A stretch of DNA of 38,461 bases. It comes from Acidimicrobiia bacterium (lineage in GTDB: Bacteria > Actinomycetota > Acidimicrobiia > Acidimicrobiales > AC-14). The notes beneath the pieces were generated by a model. It was not told the DNA's origin and ran no database searches. It was given only the letters and a program-made list of their open reading frames with translations. The stretch is from contig JAHFUQ010000025.1 in assembly GCA_023265045.1 (NCBI GenBank), forward strand, positions 1 to 38,461, in the 5' to 3' direction. The translations under genes were made by a program, and so were the position numbers. Position 1 is the first letter of the stretch, and each line of letters starts with the position of its first letter. Shown piece after piece: positions 29,170 to 36,950 of this stretch.

Positions 29170-29195
29170 CGGGGCCCCGGCGATGCGGGGCCCCG
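29170..29195. terminator. Perfect 10-bp hairpin between convergent genes
   Basis: CGGGGCCCCG, loop GCGATG, CGGGGCCCCG. Each arm is also a palindrome by itself. It lies between the PIN gene and the convergent VOC gene and should stop transcription from both sides, although no T-run follows. Confidence 0.7.
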
Positions 29196-29212
29196 ACCAC
29201 ATATCTCGCGAC

Positions 29213-29596
29213 TCAGCGGGCGGGCGGCGTGAACAGGCCGAGGTGGTTGCCGTCGAGGTCGGCCACGTGGGCGTAGGTCAGGCCCATGGGCGTCATGGTC
29301 GACCCGACGAGGACCTTGCCGCCGAGGGACTCGACCCGCGCACAGGCGGCGGCGGTGTCGGGCACCTGGACGCAGACCACGGCGTACTGGTGGGGCGTGC
29401 CCTCGGGCAGGTCGAGGCGCGTGTCCTGGATGCCGCCTTGCAGCGGGTGGCCGTCGCCCGTGGTGATGATCGAGTACGGGCCTTCCATTGCGAACCTCCA
29501 GCCGAACGCCTCGCCGTAGAAGCGGCGCGCCGCCTCGGGGTCGCCGCTGCCGATCTCGAACCAGCCGATGGGGTTGTTGTTGGTGTTGGTTGTCAT
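29213..29596 (-). CDS. VOC-family (glyoxalase-like) protein
   Basis: 127 residues, one VOC unit pair: NPIGWFEIGSGDPEAARRFY, GEAFGWRF, then QYAVVCVQVPDTAAACARVE, SLGGKVLVG and YAHVADLDGNHLGLFTP. It matches the lactoylglutathione-lyase/bleomycin-resistance group with unknown substrate. ATG 29596 is followed by the natural TTNTNNNPIGWFEI. CAGGGT seven bases upstream could be a -10, or it may be read from the WYL gene, which ends 59 bases before it. WYL regulators are often next to VOC genes, so the regulator may control it. Confidence 0.9.
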   Translation of the reverse strand: MTTNTNNNPIGWFEIGSGDPEAARRFYGEAFGWRFAMEGPYSIITTGDGHPLQGGIQDTRLDLPEGTPHQYAVVCVQVPDTAAACARVESLGGKVLVGSTMTPMGLTYAHVADLDGNHLGLFTPPAR

Positions 29597-29654
29597 GGCG
29601 CCGACCCTGACGGCGTCGGGCGACAACCCCATGTCGGTAATTCCACCGATGTCG

Positions 29655-30353
29655 TTATTCGAGCAGGTTCGGCCGCCGGACGAGCCCCTCGAAGTCGGGC
29701 GGGCTGACAAGGTTCGGCACGGCCACCCGTTCGTCGAGGACCTCGGCACGCCGCACCCGGTCGACCCGGAACACCCGGGTGTCGCCCCGCAGCCGGCAGT
29801 GACCGACGAGGTACCACTTGTCGTCGACACCGACGAACCCGGCGGGCTCGACCTCCCGGCGGGTGACGGCGCCGGAGCGGTCCTCGTAGTCCAGGGCCAC
29901 CACCCGGCCGTCGACCAGCGCCCGCTCGACCTCGGGCGACACCGACGCCGCGGGCGAGGCGGGGCGCCCGACGGCTACGACGCGGCGGGACAACCCGCGC
30001 GCCGCCTCCGCGGCGGGACCGGCCATGGCCGACACCAGTTTCTGGAGCGCGGAGCGCGCCGCCTGGCCCAACGGGGTCGCCCCGGGCGCGGCGAGGGCGA
30101 CGGCGATGGCCGTGGCCTCGGCGGCCGTAAAGTTCAAGGGCGGCAACGTCGTCGACGGGTCGACGGTGTACCCGCCGCCGGGCCCCGTCTGCGCCCAAAT
30201 GGGCACGCCCGCTTCCTGCAGCGCAAGGAGGTCCCGCTCGATCGTGCGGGCGCTCACTTCGAACCGTGCCGCCAACTGCGCCGCCGTCCGGGGTCGAGGT
30301 GCGACGGCCCGCAGCTCCTCGACGAGGGCGTACAGGCGGTCGGTGCGGTTCAC
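29655..30353 (-). CDS. WYL-domain (YafY-like) transcriptional regulator
   Basis: 232 residues. N-terminal HTH_11 helix-turn-helix (RTAAQLAARFEVSARTIERD, LLALQEAGVPIWAQTGPGGG), followed by the WYL domain (RALVDGRVVALDYEDRSGAV, VEPAGFVGVDDKWYLVGHCR, RGDTRVFRVDRV). WYL domains bind nucleic-acid or small ligands. GTG 30353 overlaps the menD stop as GTGA, so the regulator is expressed only when menD is; it may report or control menaquinone synthesis or the VOC gene that follows (inference). Confidence 0.92.
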   Translation of the reverse strand: MNRTDRLYALVEELRAVAPRPRTAAQLAARFEVSARTIERDLLALQEAGVPIWAQTGPGGGYTVDPSTTLPPLNFTAAEATAIAVALAAPGATPLGQAARSALQKLVSAMAGPAAEAARGLSRRVVAVGRPASPAASVSPEVERALVDGRVVALDYEDRSGAVTRREVEPAGFVGVDDKWYLVGHCRLRGDTRVFRVDRVRRAEVLDERVAVPNLVSPPDFEGLVRRPNLLE

Positions 30354-32068
30354 CGCACGGCGTCCCAGACGTCGCGGTGACGCTGGACGTTCTCCTCCCG
30401 GTCGGTCGGGACGATCACGATGCGCACACCCCCCTCGCCCACGGCTCCCAGCACCGCCGGCGCCACCTCAGCCGCCTTCTCGACCCGGGTCGCAGGCACT
30501 CCGTACGCGGCCGCGACCGCGGCGAGGTCCAACCCGTGCGGGGTCCCGAAGACGGTTTCGAAGTGGTCCGGCAGCGCGGCCTGGGGCAAGAACGAAAAGA
30601 TCCCGCCGCCGTCGTTGTCGAGCACCACCAGGGTGGCGTTGAGGCCCCGCTCGGCCGCGTGCAACAAGCCGCCGGCGTCGTGGAGCAGCGTCAGGTCGCC
30701 GAGCAGCCCGACGACCGGGCCGGCCGCTGTCGCGGCAACGCCGCGCGCAACCCCCAGGATAGTCGACACGAAGCCGTCGATGCCGTTGACACCCCGGTTG
30801 GCAAGCCACCGCAACCCGTCCCGCGCCGCCACGAACGACTCGGCGTCGCGCACGGGCATGCTCGACCCCACGACGATTGTCGAACTGTCGGGCAGGCAGG
30901 CGGCGACGTCGCGCACGACGCGTCCCTCGAACGGCGCCGCCCACGAGTCCAGCAGGGCGTCGATCGTGCTCCGCGCCTGCGCCTCCGCGGAACGCCACCG
31001 ATCGAGCCACTGCCCATCGGGGGACCGCCAGCAGACGTGGTCGACCGCCGTGCGAAGGAGAGCGTCGGCGTCGGCCACGACACGGCCGGTCGCCGAGCGG
31101 TCGGGGTCGAGCCACTGGCCGTGTGGGTCGACGAGGAGGCGGAAGGGGGACTGGTCAAGCCACTCGCGCGCCGGACGGTTGGTGAGCGGCGCGCCGATCT
31201 GGACGACGAAGTCGGGCCGTTCGTCGCCCAGCACGCCCGCCCGCATCAGCGGGTCGTAGGTCGAGACGGCGCTGGGGCCGCAGCGCAGGCCGGAGAGCGG
31301 GTCCGCCAATACCGGCCACCCCGCGGCCTTGGCAAACCGGGCGGCGGCGGCGGGCGAGACCTCGGCGCCCCAGCCCGCGACGAGAACTCCCCGGGCATGG
31401 GCGTCGACCGCCTGGGCGAGCGCGAGGACATCGTCGGGGTGGGGCTGAGCCACCCTGGCGGCCGCCTGCGTCCACGGCGCCCCACCGGCGCGACCAGGGG
31501 CGGCGACCACGGGGGCGCCGGTCGGGACGAGGGGTTCGCGGAAGGCCAGATTGAGATGAACCGGCCCCGCGGGCGGGCCCAGGGCCACGGCCCACGACCG
31601 GGCGCCGATGGAGCGCCAGTACTGGCCCGCGCCGGGAACGTCCTCCGGCGCGCCCACCTCCGCGAACCACCGCACGGCGTCTCCGTAGAGCTTGAGTTGG
31701 TCGACGGTCTGGCCCGCGCCGGTGTCGCGGAGCTCGGGAGGGCGGTCGGCGGTGCACACGATGAGCGGGACCCGGGCGTGGCGGGCTTCGAGGACGGCGG
31801 GATGGAAGTTGGCCGCCGCCGTCCCCGACGTGCACAGGACAGGCACGGCCCGCCCGGAGGCCTTGGCCACGCCGAGGGCGAAGAACGACGCCGACCGCTC
31901 GTCGAGGAACATGTGGAGCCGAAGCCGGTCGTCGGCGGCGAGGGCGAGGGCGAGGGGCGCGGAACGCGAGCCCGGAGCGAGGACCGCCTCGCGCACGCCG
32001 CCCCGCACCCACTCGTCGACGAGCACCCGGGCGAGGGAGGTGTTGGCGTCGGCAGGGGTGGCAGTCAC
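30350..32068 (-). CDS. menD: 2-succinyl-5-enolpyruvyl-6-hydroxy-3-cyclohexene-1-carboxylate synthase
   Basis: 572 residues, thiamine-diphosphate enzyme. MenD joins isochorismate and 2-oxoglutarate with loss of CO2. N-terminal part: RVLVDEWVRGGVREAVLAPG, SRSAPLALALAADDRLRLHM, DERSASFFALGVAKASGRAV, LCTSGTAAANFHPAVLEARH and CTADRPPELRDTGAGQTVDQ. C-terminal cofactor part: SSMPVRDAESF, NRGVNGIDGFVSTILGVA and GLLGDLTLLHDAGGLL, VVLDNDGGGIFSFLPQA. These are diagnostic of MenD. GTG 32068 is 14 bases from the divergent menH start. Confidence 0.96.
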   Translation of the reverse strand: MTATPADANTSLARVLVDEWVRGGVREAVLAPGSRSAPLALALAADDRLRLHMFLDERSASFFALGVAKASGRAVPVLCTSGTAAANFHPAVLEARHARVPLIVCTADRPPELRDTGAGQTVDQLKLYGDAVRWFAEVGAPEDVPGAGQYWRSIGARSWAVALGPPAGPVHLNLAFREPLVPTGAPVVAAPGRAGGAPWTQAAARVAQPHPDDVLALAQAVDAHARGVLVAGWGAEVSPAAAARFAKAAGWPVLADPLSGLRCGPSAVSTYDPLMRAGVLGDERPDFVVQIGAPLTNRPAREWLDQSPFRLLVDPHGQWLDPDRSATGRVVADADALLRTAVDHVCWRSPDGQWLDRWRSAEAQARSTIDALLDSWAAPFEGRVVRDVAACLPDSSTIVVGSSMPVRDAESFVAARDGLRWLANRGVNGIDGFVSTILGVARGVAATAAGPVVGLLGDLTLLHDAGGLLHAAERGLNATLVVLDNDGGGIFSFLPQAALPDHFETVFGTPHGLDLAAVAAAYGVPATRVEKAAEVAPAVLGAVGEGGVRIVIVPTDREENVQRHRDVWDAVR

Positions 32069-32082
32069 GCGAGGATGTCCGG

Positions 32083-32802
32083 GTGCGGTTCGTGCTCGTC
32101 CATGGCTTCACCCAGACGGCCCGCTCGTGGGACGAGGTCGCCGAGGCGCTCGCGGGGCACGGCGACGTCGTGCGGGTCGACCTTCCCGGCCACGGCGCGG
32201 CTCGCGAGCGGCGCCTGAACTTCGTCGAAACGGCCGCCTATGTCGGCGAGGCCGGCGGGCCAGGCATGTACGTCGGGTACTCGATGGGCGGGCGCGTCTG
32301 CCTCCGGCTCGCCCTGGACCGTCCCGATCTCGTCGAGGCCCTCGTGCTGGTCGGCGCCTCGCCGGGCATCGCCGACACCGACGCGCGCGCCGCTCGCCGG
32401 CGGGCCGACGCCCTCCTGGCCCTCGACCTCGACACCGGGGACACGGGTGAGTTCCTCACCCGCTGGCTGGCCCAACCCATGTTCGAGACGACCACACCCC
32501 GGCCCGACGAGCTGGCCGCCCGGCGGACCAACGGCCGCGAGGGCCTGGCCTACGCCCTGCGCACGCTCGGCACCGGCGCCCAGGAACCGCTGTGGGGCCG
32601 GCTGGGCGAGTTGACGATGCCCGTGCTGCTGGTGGCGGGCGAGAAGGACGCCAAGTTCCGGCGCATCGCCGAGCAGATGGCCGAGGCCATCGGTCCGTCG
32701 GCGCGCACGGCGATCGTGCCCGGCGCGGGGCACGCCGTGCTCCTCGACGAGCCGGCGCGGCTGGCGGACCTGGTCGCCGATCACGCCGCCGCCACCCGGT
32801 AA
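32083..32802 (+). CDS. menH: SHCHC synthase, alpha/beta hydrolase
   Basis: 239 residues. MenH removes pyruvate from SEPHCHC, the MenD product. VLVHGFTQTARSWDEVAEAL carries the oxyanion HGFT, VGYSMGGRVCLRLALDRPDL the nucleophile serine (GYSMGG), and GAGHAVLLDEP the catalytic histidine. The DGRGxG-type loop reads DLPGHGAARER. The menD neighbour makes MenH the best call among alpha/beta hydrolases. GTG 32083 diverges from menD with only 14 bases between them. Its 3' end overlaps menC, which is convergent, by 22 bases. Confidence 0.88.
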   Translation: MRFVLVHGFTQTARSWDEVAEALAGHGDVVRVDLPGHGAARERRLNFVETAAYVGEAGGPGMYVGYSMGGRVCLRLALDRPDLVEALVLVGASPGIADTDARAARRRADALLALDLDTGDTGEFLTRWLAQPMFETTTPRPDELAARRTNGREGLAYALRTLGTGAQEPLWGRLGELTMPVLLVAGEKDAKFRRIAEQMAEAIGPSARTAIVPGAGHAVLLDEPARLADLVADHAAATR

Positions 32803-33611
32803 CGCTCGAGCAGGGCCGGGTCGGGGACGGGGCGGCGGAGCGCCAGGCGACCGTCCACCGGCCACAGCGGGTCGGCCACGACGTCGCCGTCAAGGAGGGT
32901 CGCGGTGGCGAGGCCGCAGGCGAACGGCAGCACGGGGAGCGCAGCCGCCAGCGCCAGCCCCGCGCCCAAGCCGACCGAGGTCTCCATCATCGACGTCACG
33001 ACGGGCGGGATGCCCGCCGCTTCGGCGACCTCCATCGCCGCCGCGACCCCGCCGAGGGGCTGAACCTTGAGGACGATCACGTCGGCCGCGCCCAGGTCCG
33101 CCAGGCGGCGGGCGTCGTCAAGCGACCGCACGCACTCATCGGCCGCGATGGGGACGTCCACCAGCCGGCGAACCATGGCAAGGTCGTCCAGCGTCGCCAC
33201 CGGCTGCTCGACGAACTCGATGTCGTACCGCGCCAACCGCCGGATCGTCCTGACCGCGCCGTCGACGTCCCAGGCACCGTTGGCGTCGACCCGGATGGCG
33301 ATCCGAGGGCCGACCGCGTCGCGCATGGCGGCTACCTCCACCGCGCCCTTGACCTTGAGGCACCGGTACCCGGCGGCCACCGCCTGGACCGCCTCGGCGA
33401 CGGTCGCCACCAGCGCGTTGACCGGCACGTCGCCGCGCACCGGCGCCGGCCACCCGACGAAAGCCGCCTCGTCCGCCGCGGCCCGAGCGCGCTCGTAGGT
33501 GCAGGGGTAGCCGGGCAGCGGCGAGCACTCGCCCCACCCGGCCGGGCCTTGCACCAGCCGGGCTTCTCGGACGCCGCCTCCCCGCAGGGGCACGCGCACT
33601 ACCAGTTCCAC
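32781..33611 (-). CDS. menC: o-succinylbenzoate synthase
   Basis: 276 residues, enolase superfamily. MenC dehydrates SHCHC to o-succinylbenzoate. GWGECSPLPGYPCTYERA, the KVKG loop (YRCLKVKGAVEVAAM), DANGAWDVDGAVRTI with the first metal aspartate, FVEQPVATLDD, IAADECVRSLDDAR, VIVLKVQPLGGVAAA and VTSMMETSVGLGAGLALAAA give the Lys-x-Lys pair and three metal carboxylates. It is slightly shorter than typical MenC (about 320). GTG 33611 lies inside the end of menA (overlap 13 bases); a later GTG would remove the first strand. Confidence 0.93.
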   Translation of the reverse strand: MELVVRVPLRGGGVREARLVQGPAGWGECSPLPGYPCTYERARAAADEAAFVGWPAPVRGDVPVNALVATVAEAVQAVAAGYRCLKVKGAVEVAAMRDAVGPRIAIRVDANGAWDVDGAVRTIRRLARYDIEFVEQPVATLDDLAMVRRLVDVPIAADECVRSLDDARRLADLGAADVIVLKVQPLGGVAAAMEVAEAAGIPPVVTSMMETSVGLGAGLALAAALPVLPFACGLATATLLDGDVVADPLWPVDGRLALRRPVPDPALLERYRVAAA

Positions 33612-34474
33612 ATGCCCAGCGTAAGGAGGATGGCGAGGGCCAGCTCGAAGCGGGCCGTCCCGACCAGCGCCTTGACCAGGTGCGGCGGCGTGGCCTCGGG
33701 CCGCATGACGTCGGTGGCAAGCTTGATCGCGATCGGCGCCACCACCATGCCGACCAACGCTTTGGGGGCCCATAGGCACAGCGTCGCCGCGGCGACGATG
33801 GCGCCGAACAAGCACGTGCCGTAAAGACGGCGGGTGGCGGGGGCGCCGATGCGCACCGCCAGCGTCCGCTTGCCCGCCGCGGTGTCGGTGGGAATGTCCC
33901 GGAGGTTGTTGACGAGCAGGATCGCAGCCGCCGACAGCCCCATCGGCACGGACGCGAGCACGGCGAGCCACGGGAGCCTGTCCAAGTGGACGAACGCGGA
34001 GCCGCACGTCGCCACCAGGCCGAAGAACACGAACACCATGACCTCGCCCAGCCCGGCCGAGGCGTAGGGCTTGGGACCGCCGCTGTAAAACCACGCCGCC
34101 AGCACGCCTGCGCCACCCACCACGGCCAACCGCCAGTCCACCGCCAACGCCAGCACGAGCCCGAGCGCCGCTCCCACCGCGAGTGAGAGGTACGCCGCCC
34201 GCTTCACCGCCGCGGGCGCGGCCAGCCCCGACGCGGTCAGCCGCACCGGGCCTTTGCGGGCGGCGGTGTCGACGCCCTTCACTCCATCCGAGTAATCGTT
34301 GGCGTAGTTGACGCCGACCTGCAGGGCGACGGCGACGCCCAGCGCGGCGGCCGCCCGCCACCACACCACGTCGCCGTAGCGCGACGCCACCGCCGTGCCC
34401 ACCAGCACGGGCGACACCGACGCCCCCAGCGTCTTCGGCCGGGCGCCGGCGACCCACAACTTCGGCGTCGTCAA
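33599..34474 (-). CDS. menA: 1,4-dihydroxy-2-naphthoate polyprenyltransferase
   Basis: 291 residues, UbiA family, about eight to nine transmembrane helices. MenA attaches the polyprenyl chain to DHNA at the membrane and yields demethylmenaquinone. The first aspartate motif is NYANDYSDGVKGVD and the second NNLRDIPTDTAAGKRTLAVR, both diagnostic of MenA; the N-terminal WVAGARPKTLGASVSPVLVG is typical as well. TTG 34474 is the only in-frame start between the conserved N-terminus and the menB stop, 10 bases upstream. Confidence 0.95.
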   Translation of the reverse strand: MTTPKLWVAGARPKTLGASVSPVLVGTAVASRYGDVVWWRAAAALGVAVALQVGVNYANDYSDGVKGVDTAARKGPVRLTASGLAAPAAVKRAAYLSLAVGAALGLVLALAVDWRLAVVGGAGVLAAWFYSGGPKPYASAGLGEVMVFVFFGLVATCGSAFVHLDRLPWLAVLASVPMGLSAAAILLVNNLRDIPTDTAAGKRTLAVRIGAPATRRLYGTCLFGAIVAAATLCLWAPKALVGMVVAPIAIKLATDVMRPEATPPHLVKALVGTARFELALAILLTLGMWNW

Positions 34475-34484
34475 TGTGACCGCG

Positions 34485-35372
34485 TCACGGGCGCTTGGGG
34501 AACTTCCCGAAGTCAGGCGCTCGCTTCTGGACGTACGCGTCGCGCCCTTCCTGCGCCTCCTCGGACAGGTAGAAGAGCAAGGTGGCGTCGCCGGCCAACT
34601 GCTGGATGCCGGCCAGGCCGTCGGTGTCGGCATTGAAACCCGCCTTCAGGAGCCGCAGCGCCAGCGGGCTGTGGCGCAGGATGGTGCGGCACCACCCGAC
34701 CGTCTCGATCTCCAGATCGGCCAGCGGCACGACCGTGTTCACCAGGCCCATCGCCAGCGCCTCGTGCGCGTCGTACTGGCGGCAGAGCAGCCAGATCTCC
34801 TTGGCCTTCTTGAGGCCGACGGTGCGGGCCAGCAGGCCGGCGCCGTAACCCCCGTCGAACGACCCCACCCGGGGACCGGTCTGGCCGAAGCGGGCGTTGT
34901 CCGCCGCGATGGTCAGGTCGCAGACGAGGTGCAGCACGTGCCCGCCCCCGATGGCGTATCCGGCCACCATGGCGATGACCGGCTTGGGCAGCCGGCGGAT
35001 CTGGACCTGCAGGTCGAGGACGTTGAGCCGCCCGATGCCCTTTTCGTCGACGTAGCCGTCGTCGCCCCGCACCTTCTGGTCGCCGCCCGAGCAGAAGGCG
35101 AGCGGGCCTTCGCCGCACAGGATGATGACGCCGATCGTCGGGTTGTCGCGCGCCCGGTCGAAGGCCGCGATCATCTCGGTGACCGTGCGGGGACGGAAGG
35201 CGTTGCGCACCTCGGGCCGGCAGATCGTGATCTTGGCCATGCCCGCGTCGTCGCCGCCTGCCGTTTCGTACCGGATGTCGGTGTAGTCGCCCGCCTGCTC
35301 CCAGGCCGCGGCCACCTTGATCTCCGTGACCTTGCTCTCGTCCAAGGGCGTCGGCACTCCTAGAATGGTCAC
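34485..35372 (-). CDS. menB: 1,4-dihydroxy-2-naphthoyl-CoA synthase
   Basis: 295 residues, crotonase fold. MenB closes the second ring of the naphthoquinone. Visible: [100 protein letters not shown] and the C-terminal [20 protein letters not shown], which together separate MenB from other enoyl-CoA hydratases. GTG 35372 is the start; the N-terminal 30 residues are longer than in the E. coli protein. It leads the menB-menA-menC unit. Confidence 0.96.
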   Translation of the reverse strand: MTILGVPTPLDESKVTEIKVAAAWEQAGDYTDIRYETAGGDDAGMAKITICRPEVRNAFRPRTVTEMIAAFDRARDNPTIGVIILCGEGPLAFCSGGDQKVRGDDGYVDEKGIGRLNVLDLQVQIRRLPKPVIAMVAGYAIGGGHVLHLVCDLTIAADNARFGQTGPRVGSFDGGYGAGLLARTVGLKKAKEIWLLCRQYDAHEALAMGLVNTVVPLADLEIETVGWCRTILRHSPLALRLLKAGFNADTDGLAGIQQLAGDATLLFYLSEEAQEGRDAYVQKRAPDFGKFPKRP

Positions 35373-35465
35373 TCCTACGGAGCGACCACCGTAGCGCGCT
35401 GGCTACCTGCAGTTGCCCAACCGCGTCATACCCCACCGACGGGCGGCGCGCCCCGCCGGTTCCCG

Positions 35466-35840
35466 CTAATCGTCGTCGCGGTGCGCCAGGTGGAACGCGA
35501 AGGCCGGGAGGCAGATGGCGACGTACTCGGCGCCGTCGGGGGTCTCGTAGCGGACCTTGACCCCAGCCGGCGTCTTGATCGACTGGCCCCCCTTCACCTC
35601 CATGACGCCGTCGGGGTGGTGGACGACCAGGGTGCCCGAGAGCACGATCGTGTACTCGTCGAACTCGGGTGTCTGGGCCGGCTCGGTCCAGCCCGGCGGG
35701 CTGCCCATGACGGCGATCGAGACGGCCTCGTCGCCGCTCGAGACCCGCCCGATGAATTCCCGAACCGACTTTCCGGGTACTGGGACCTCGACGGCGTCCG
35801 TCACGATCGGCGCGCCGGCGACCACATTGTCAGTTGTCAT
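35466..35840 (-). CDS. Cupin-domain protein
   Basis: 124 residues from ATG 35840, one cupin barrel: [78 protein letters not shown]. The first motif has E in place of one histidine, so metal binding is uncertain. It fits the group of cupins described as ethanolamine-utilisation-like. It shares a 28-base divergent promoter region with the CbbX-type gene, which may mean a common regulator. Function unknown. Confidence 0.85.
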   Translation of the reverse strand: MTTDNVVAGAPIVTDAVEVPVPGKSVREFIGRVSSGDEAVSIAVMGSPPGWTEPAQTPEFDEYTIVLSGTLVVHHPDGVMEVKGGQSIKTPAGVKVRYETPDGAEYVAICLPAFAFHLAHRDDD

Positions 35841-35868
35841 AACTACGTCAGTAGCATCGAGGACCACC
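35841..35868. promoter_or_regulatory. Divergent promoter region cupin/CbbX-type gene
   Basis: Only 28 bases separate the two start codons. TAGCAT (35852-35857) is the likely -10 of the AAA+ gene, with GAGGA (35859-35863) before its ATG. CTACGTCAGTAG at 35844-35855 is an imperfect palindrome (arms CTAC/GTAG) placed between both genes and could bind a shared regulator. Confidence 0.4.
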
Positions 35869-36930
35869 ATGGCTCAAGAAGACGACGAACCAAAGTCCCG
35901 ACCCTTCGGCATCCCCACCCCGGGGCAGCGTGGCTACGGCGGCAAGCCCGCCGAGGAGGAGGAAGAGGAGGCGGGTCAGCCCGACCGCCTGCCCGACGAC
36001 GCCACGGTCGATGTCGACGCCGAGAAGAAGGAAACCCACGCCGACGAGATCCTGGCCCGCTTGGACACCGAGCTGGTCGGGCTCAAGCCGGTCAAGACCC
36101 GGATCAAGGAGATCTCCGACCTGCTCGTCGTCGACCGGCTGCGCCGGCGTTTCGGCATCGGGTCGACCCGCCCCACCCTGCACATGTCGTTCACCGGCAG
36201 CCCGGGCACCGGGAAGACCACCGTCGCCCTGCGCATGGCCGAGCTGCTCAAGGGCATGGGCTACCTGGCCAAGGGCCACCTCGTGAACGTCACCCGCGAC
36301 GACCTCGTCGGCCAGTACATCGGCCACACCGCCCCCAAGACCCGCGAGGTGCTCAAGCGGGCGATGGGCGGGGTGCTGTTCATCGACGAGGCGTACTACC
36401 TGTACCGCCAGGAGAACGAGCGGGACTACGGACAGGAGGCCATCGAGATCCTCCTGCAGATAATGGAGAACAACCGCGAGGACATGGTCGTGGTGCTGGC
36501 GGGCTACAAGGACCGGATGAACGTGTTCTTCCAGTCCAACCCCGGGATGGGATCACGCATCGCCCACCACATCGACTTTCCCGACTACGAGCTGGACGAG
36601 CTGATGCAGATCGGCCAGCTCATGCTCGACCAGCAGCAGTACAAGTTCTCGGAGGAGGCCGAGGCGGCGTTCCGCGACTACCTCGAGCGCCGCATGAAGC
36701 AGCCCCGCTTCGCCAACGCCCGCAGCGTCCGCAACGCCCTGGAGCGGGCTCGCCTGCGCCAGGCCAGCCGGATCGTGAACACGACCGGGCGCCAGCTGAC
36801 CAAGGCCGACCTGCTGCGGATCGAGGCCGATGACATCCGCCAGAGCCGGGTCTTCAGCGACGAGGAGGACGGCCCCGCCCCCGCCGACTCGAACGGCGAC
36901 GAGACCGGCGACGAGAACGGCGAGGGCTGA
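35869..36930 (+). CDS. cbbX: CbbX-type AAA+ ATPase (red-type Rubisco activase homologue)
   Basis: 353 residues. Walker A GSPGTGKT (110-117), the pore loop and following motif in [20 protein letters not shown] (YIG 150-152), Walker [33 protein letters not shown], sensor-1 [12 protein letters not shown] and [20 protein letters not shown] are nearly those of proteobacterial CbbX, which remodels inhibited red-type Rubisco. EccA of type VII secretion has a related AAA domain but different pore-loop sequence and a TPR N-terminus. An acidic, probably disordered 55-residue N-terminal extension and an acidic C-terminus ([20 protein letters not shown]) are unusual. No Rubisco gene is nearby, so the client may be encoded elsewhere or be another protein. 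ATG 35869 follows GAGGA. Confidence 0.9.
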   Translation: MAQEDDEPKSRPFGIPTPGQRGYGGKPAEEEEEEAGQPDRLPDDATVDVDAEKKETHADEILARLDTELVGLKPVKTRIKEISDLLVVDRLRRRFGIGSTRPTLHMSFTGSPGTGKTTVALRMAELLKGMGYLAKGHLVNVTRDDLVGQYIGHTAPKTREVLKRAMGGVLFIDEAYYLYRQENERDYGQEAIEILLQIMENNREDMVVVLAGYKDRMNVFFQSNPGMGSRIAHHIDFPDYELDELMQIGQLMLDQQQYKFSEEAEAAFRDYLERRMKQPRFANARSVRNALERARLRQASRIVNTTGRQLTKADLLRIEADDIRQSRVFSDEEDGPAPADSNGDETGDENGEG

Positions 36931-36937
36931 CCGGAGC

Positions 36938-36943
36938 CATACT
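36938..36943 (+). promoter_or_regulatory. Putative -10 of NHL-repeat gene
   Basis: CATACT, seven bases before GTG 36951. The intervening GAAGGAA could also serve as a weak ribosome site if transcription begins upstream. Confidence 0.35.
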
Positions 36944-36950
36944 GAAGGAA

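Noticed and set aside
30266-32218. A 650-codon plus-strand frame
   Set aside because: Antisense of menD; the real menH start lies within its last part in another frame.
22206-35369. CTCCTAGAATGGT occurs both at 22206 and at 35357
   Set aside because: At 22206 it is the merR -10; at 35357 it is inside the first codons of menB. The roles differ and a 13-base match in this length is likely chance.
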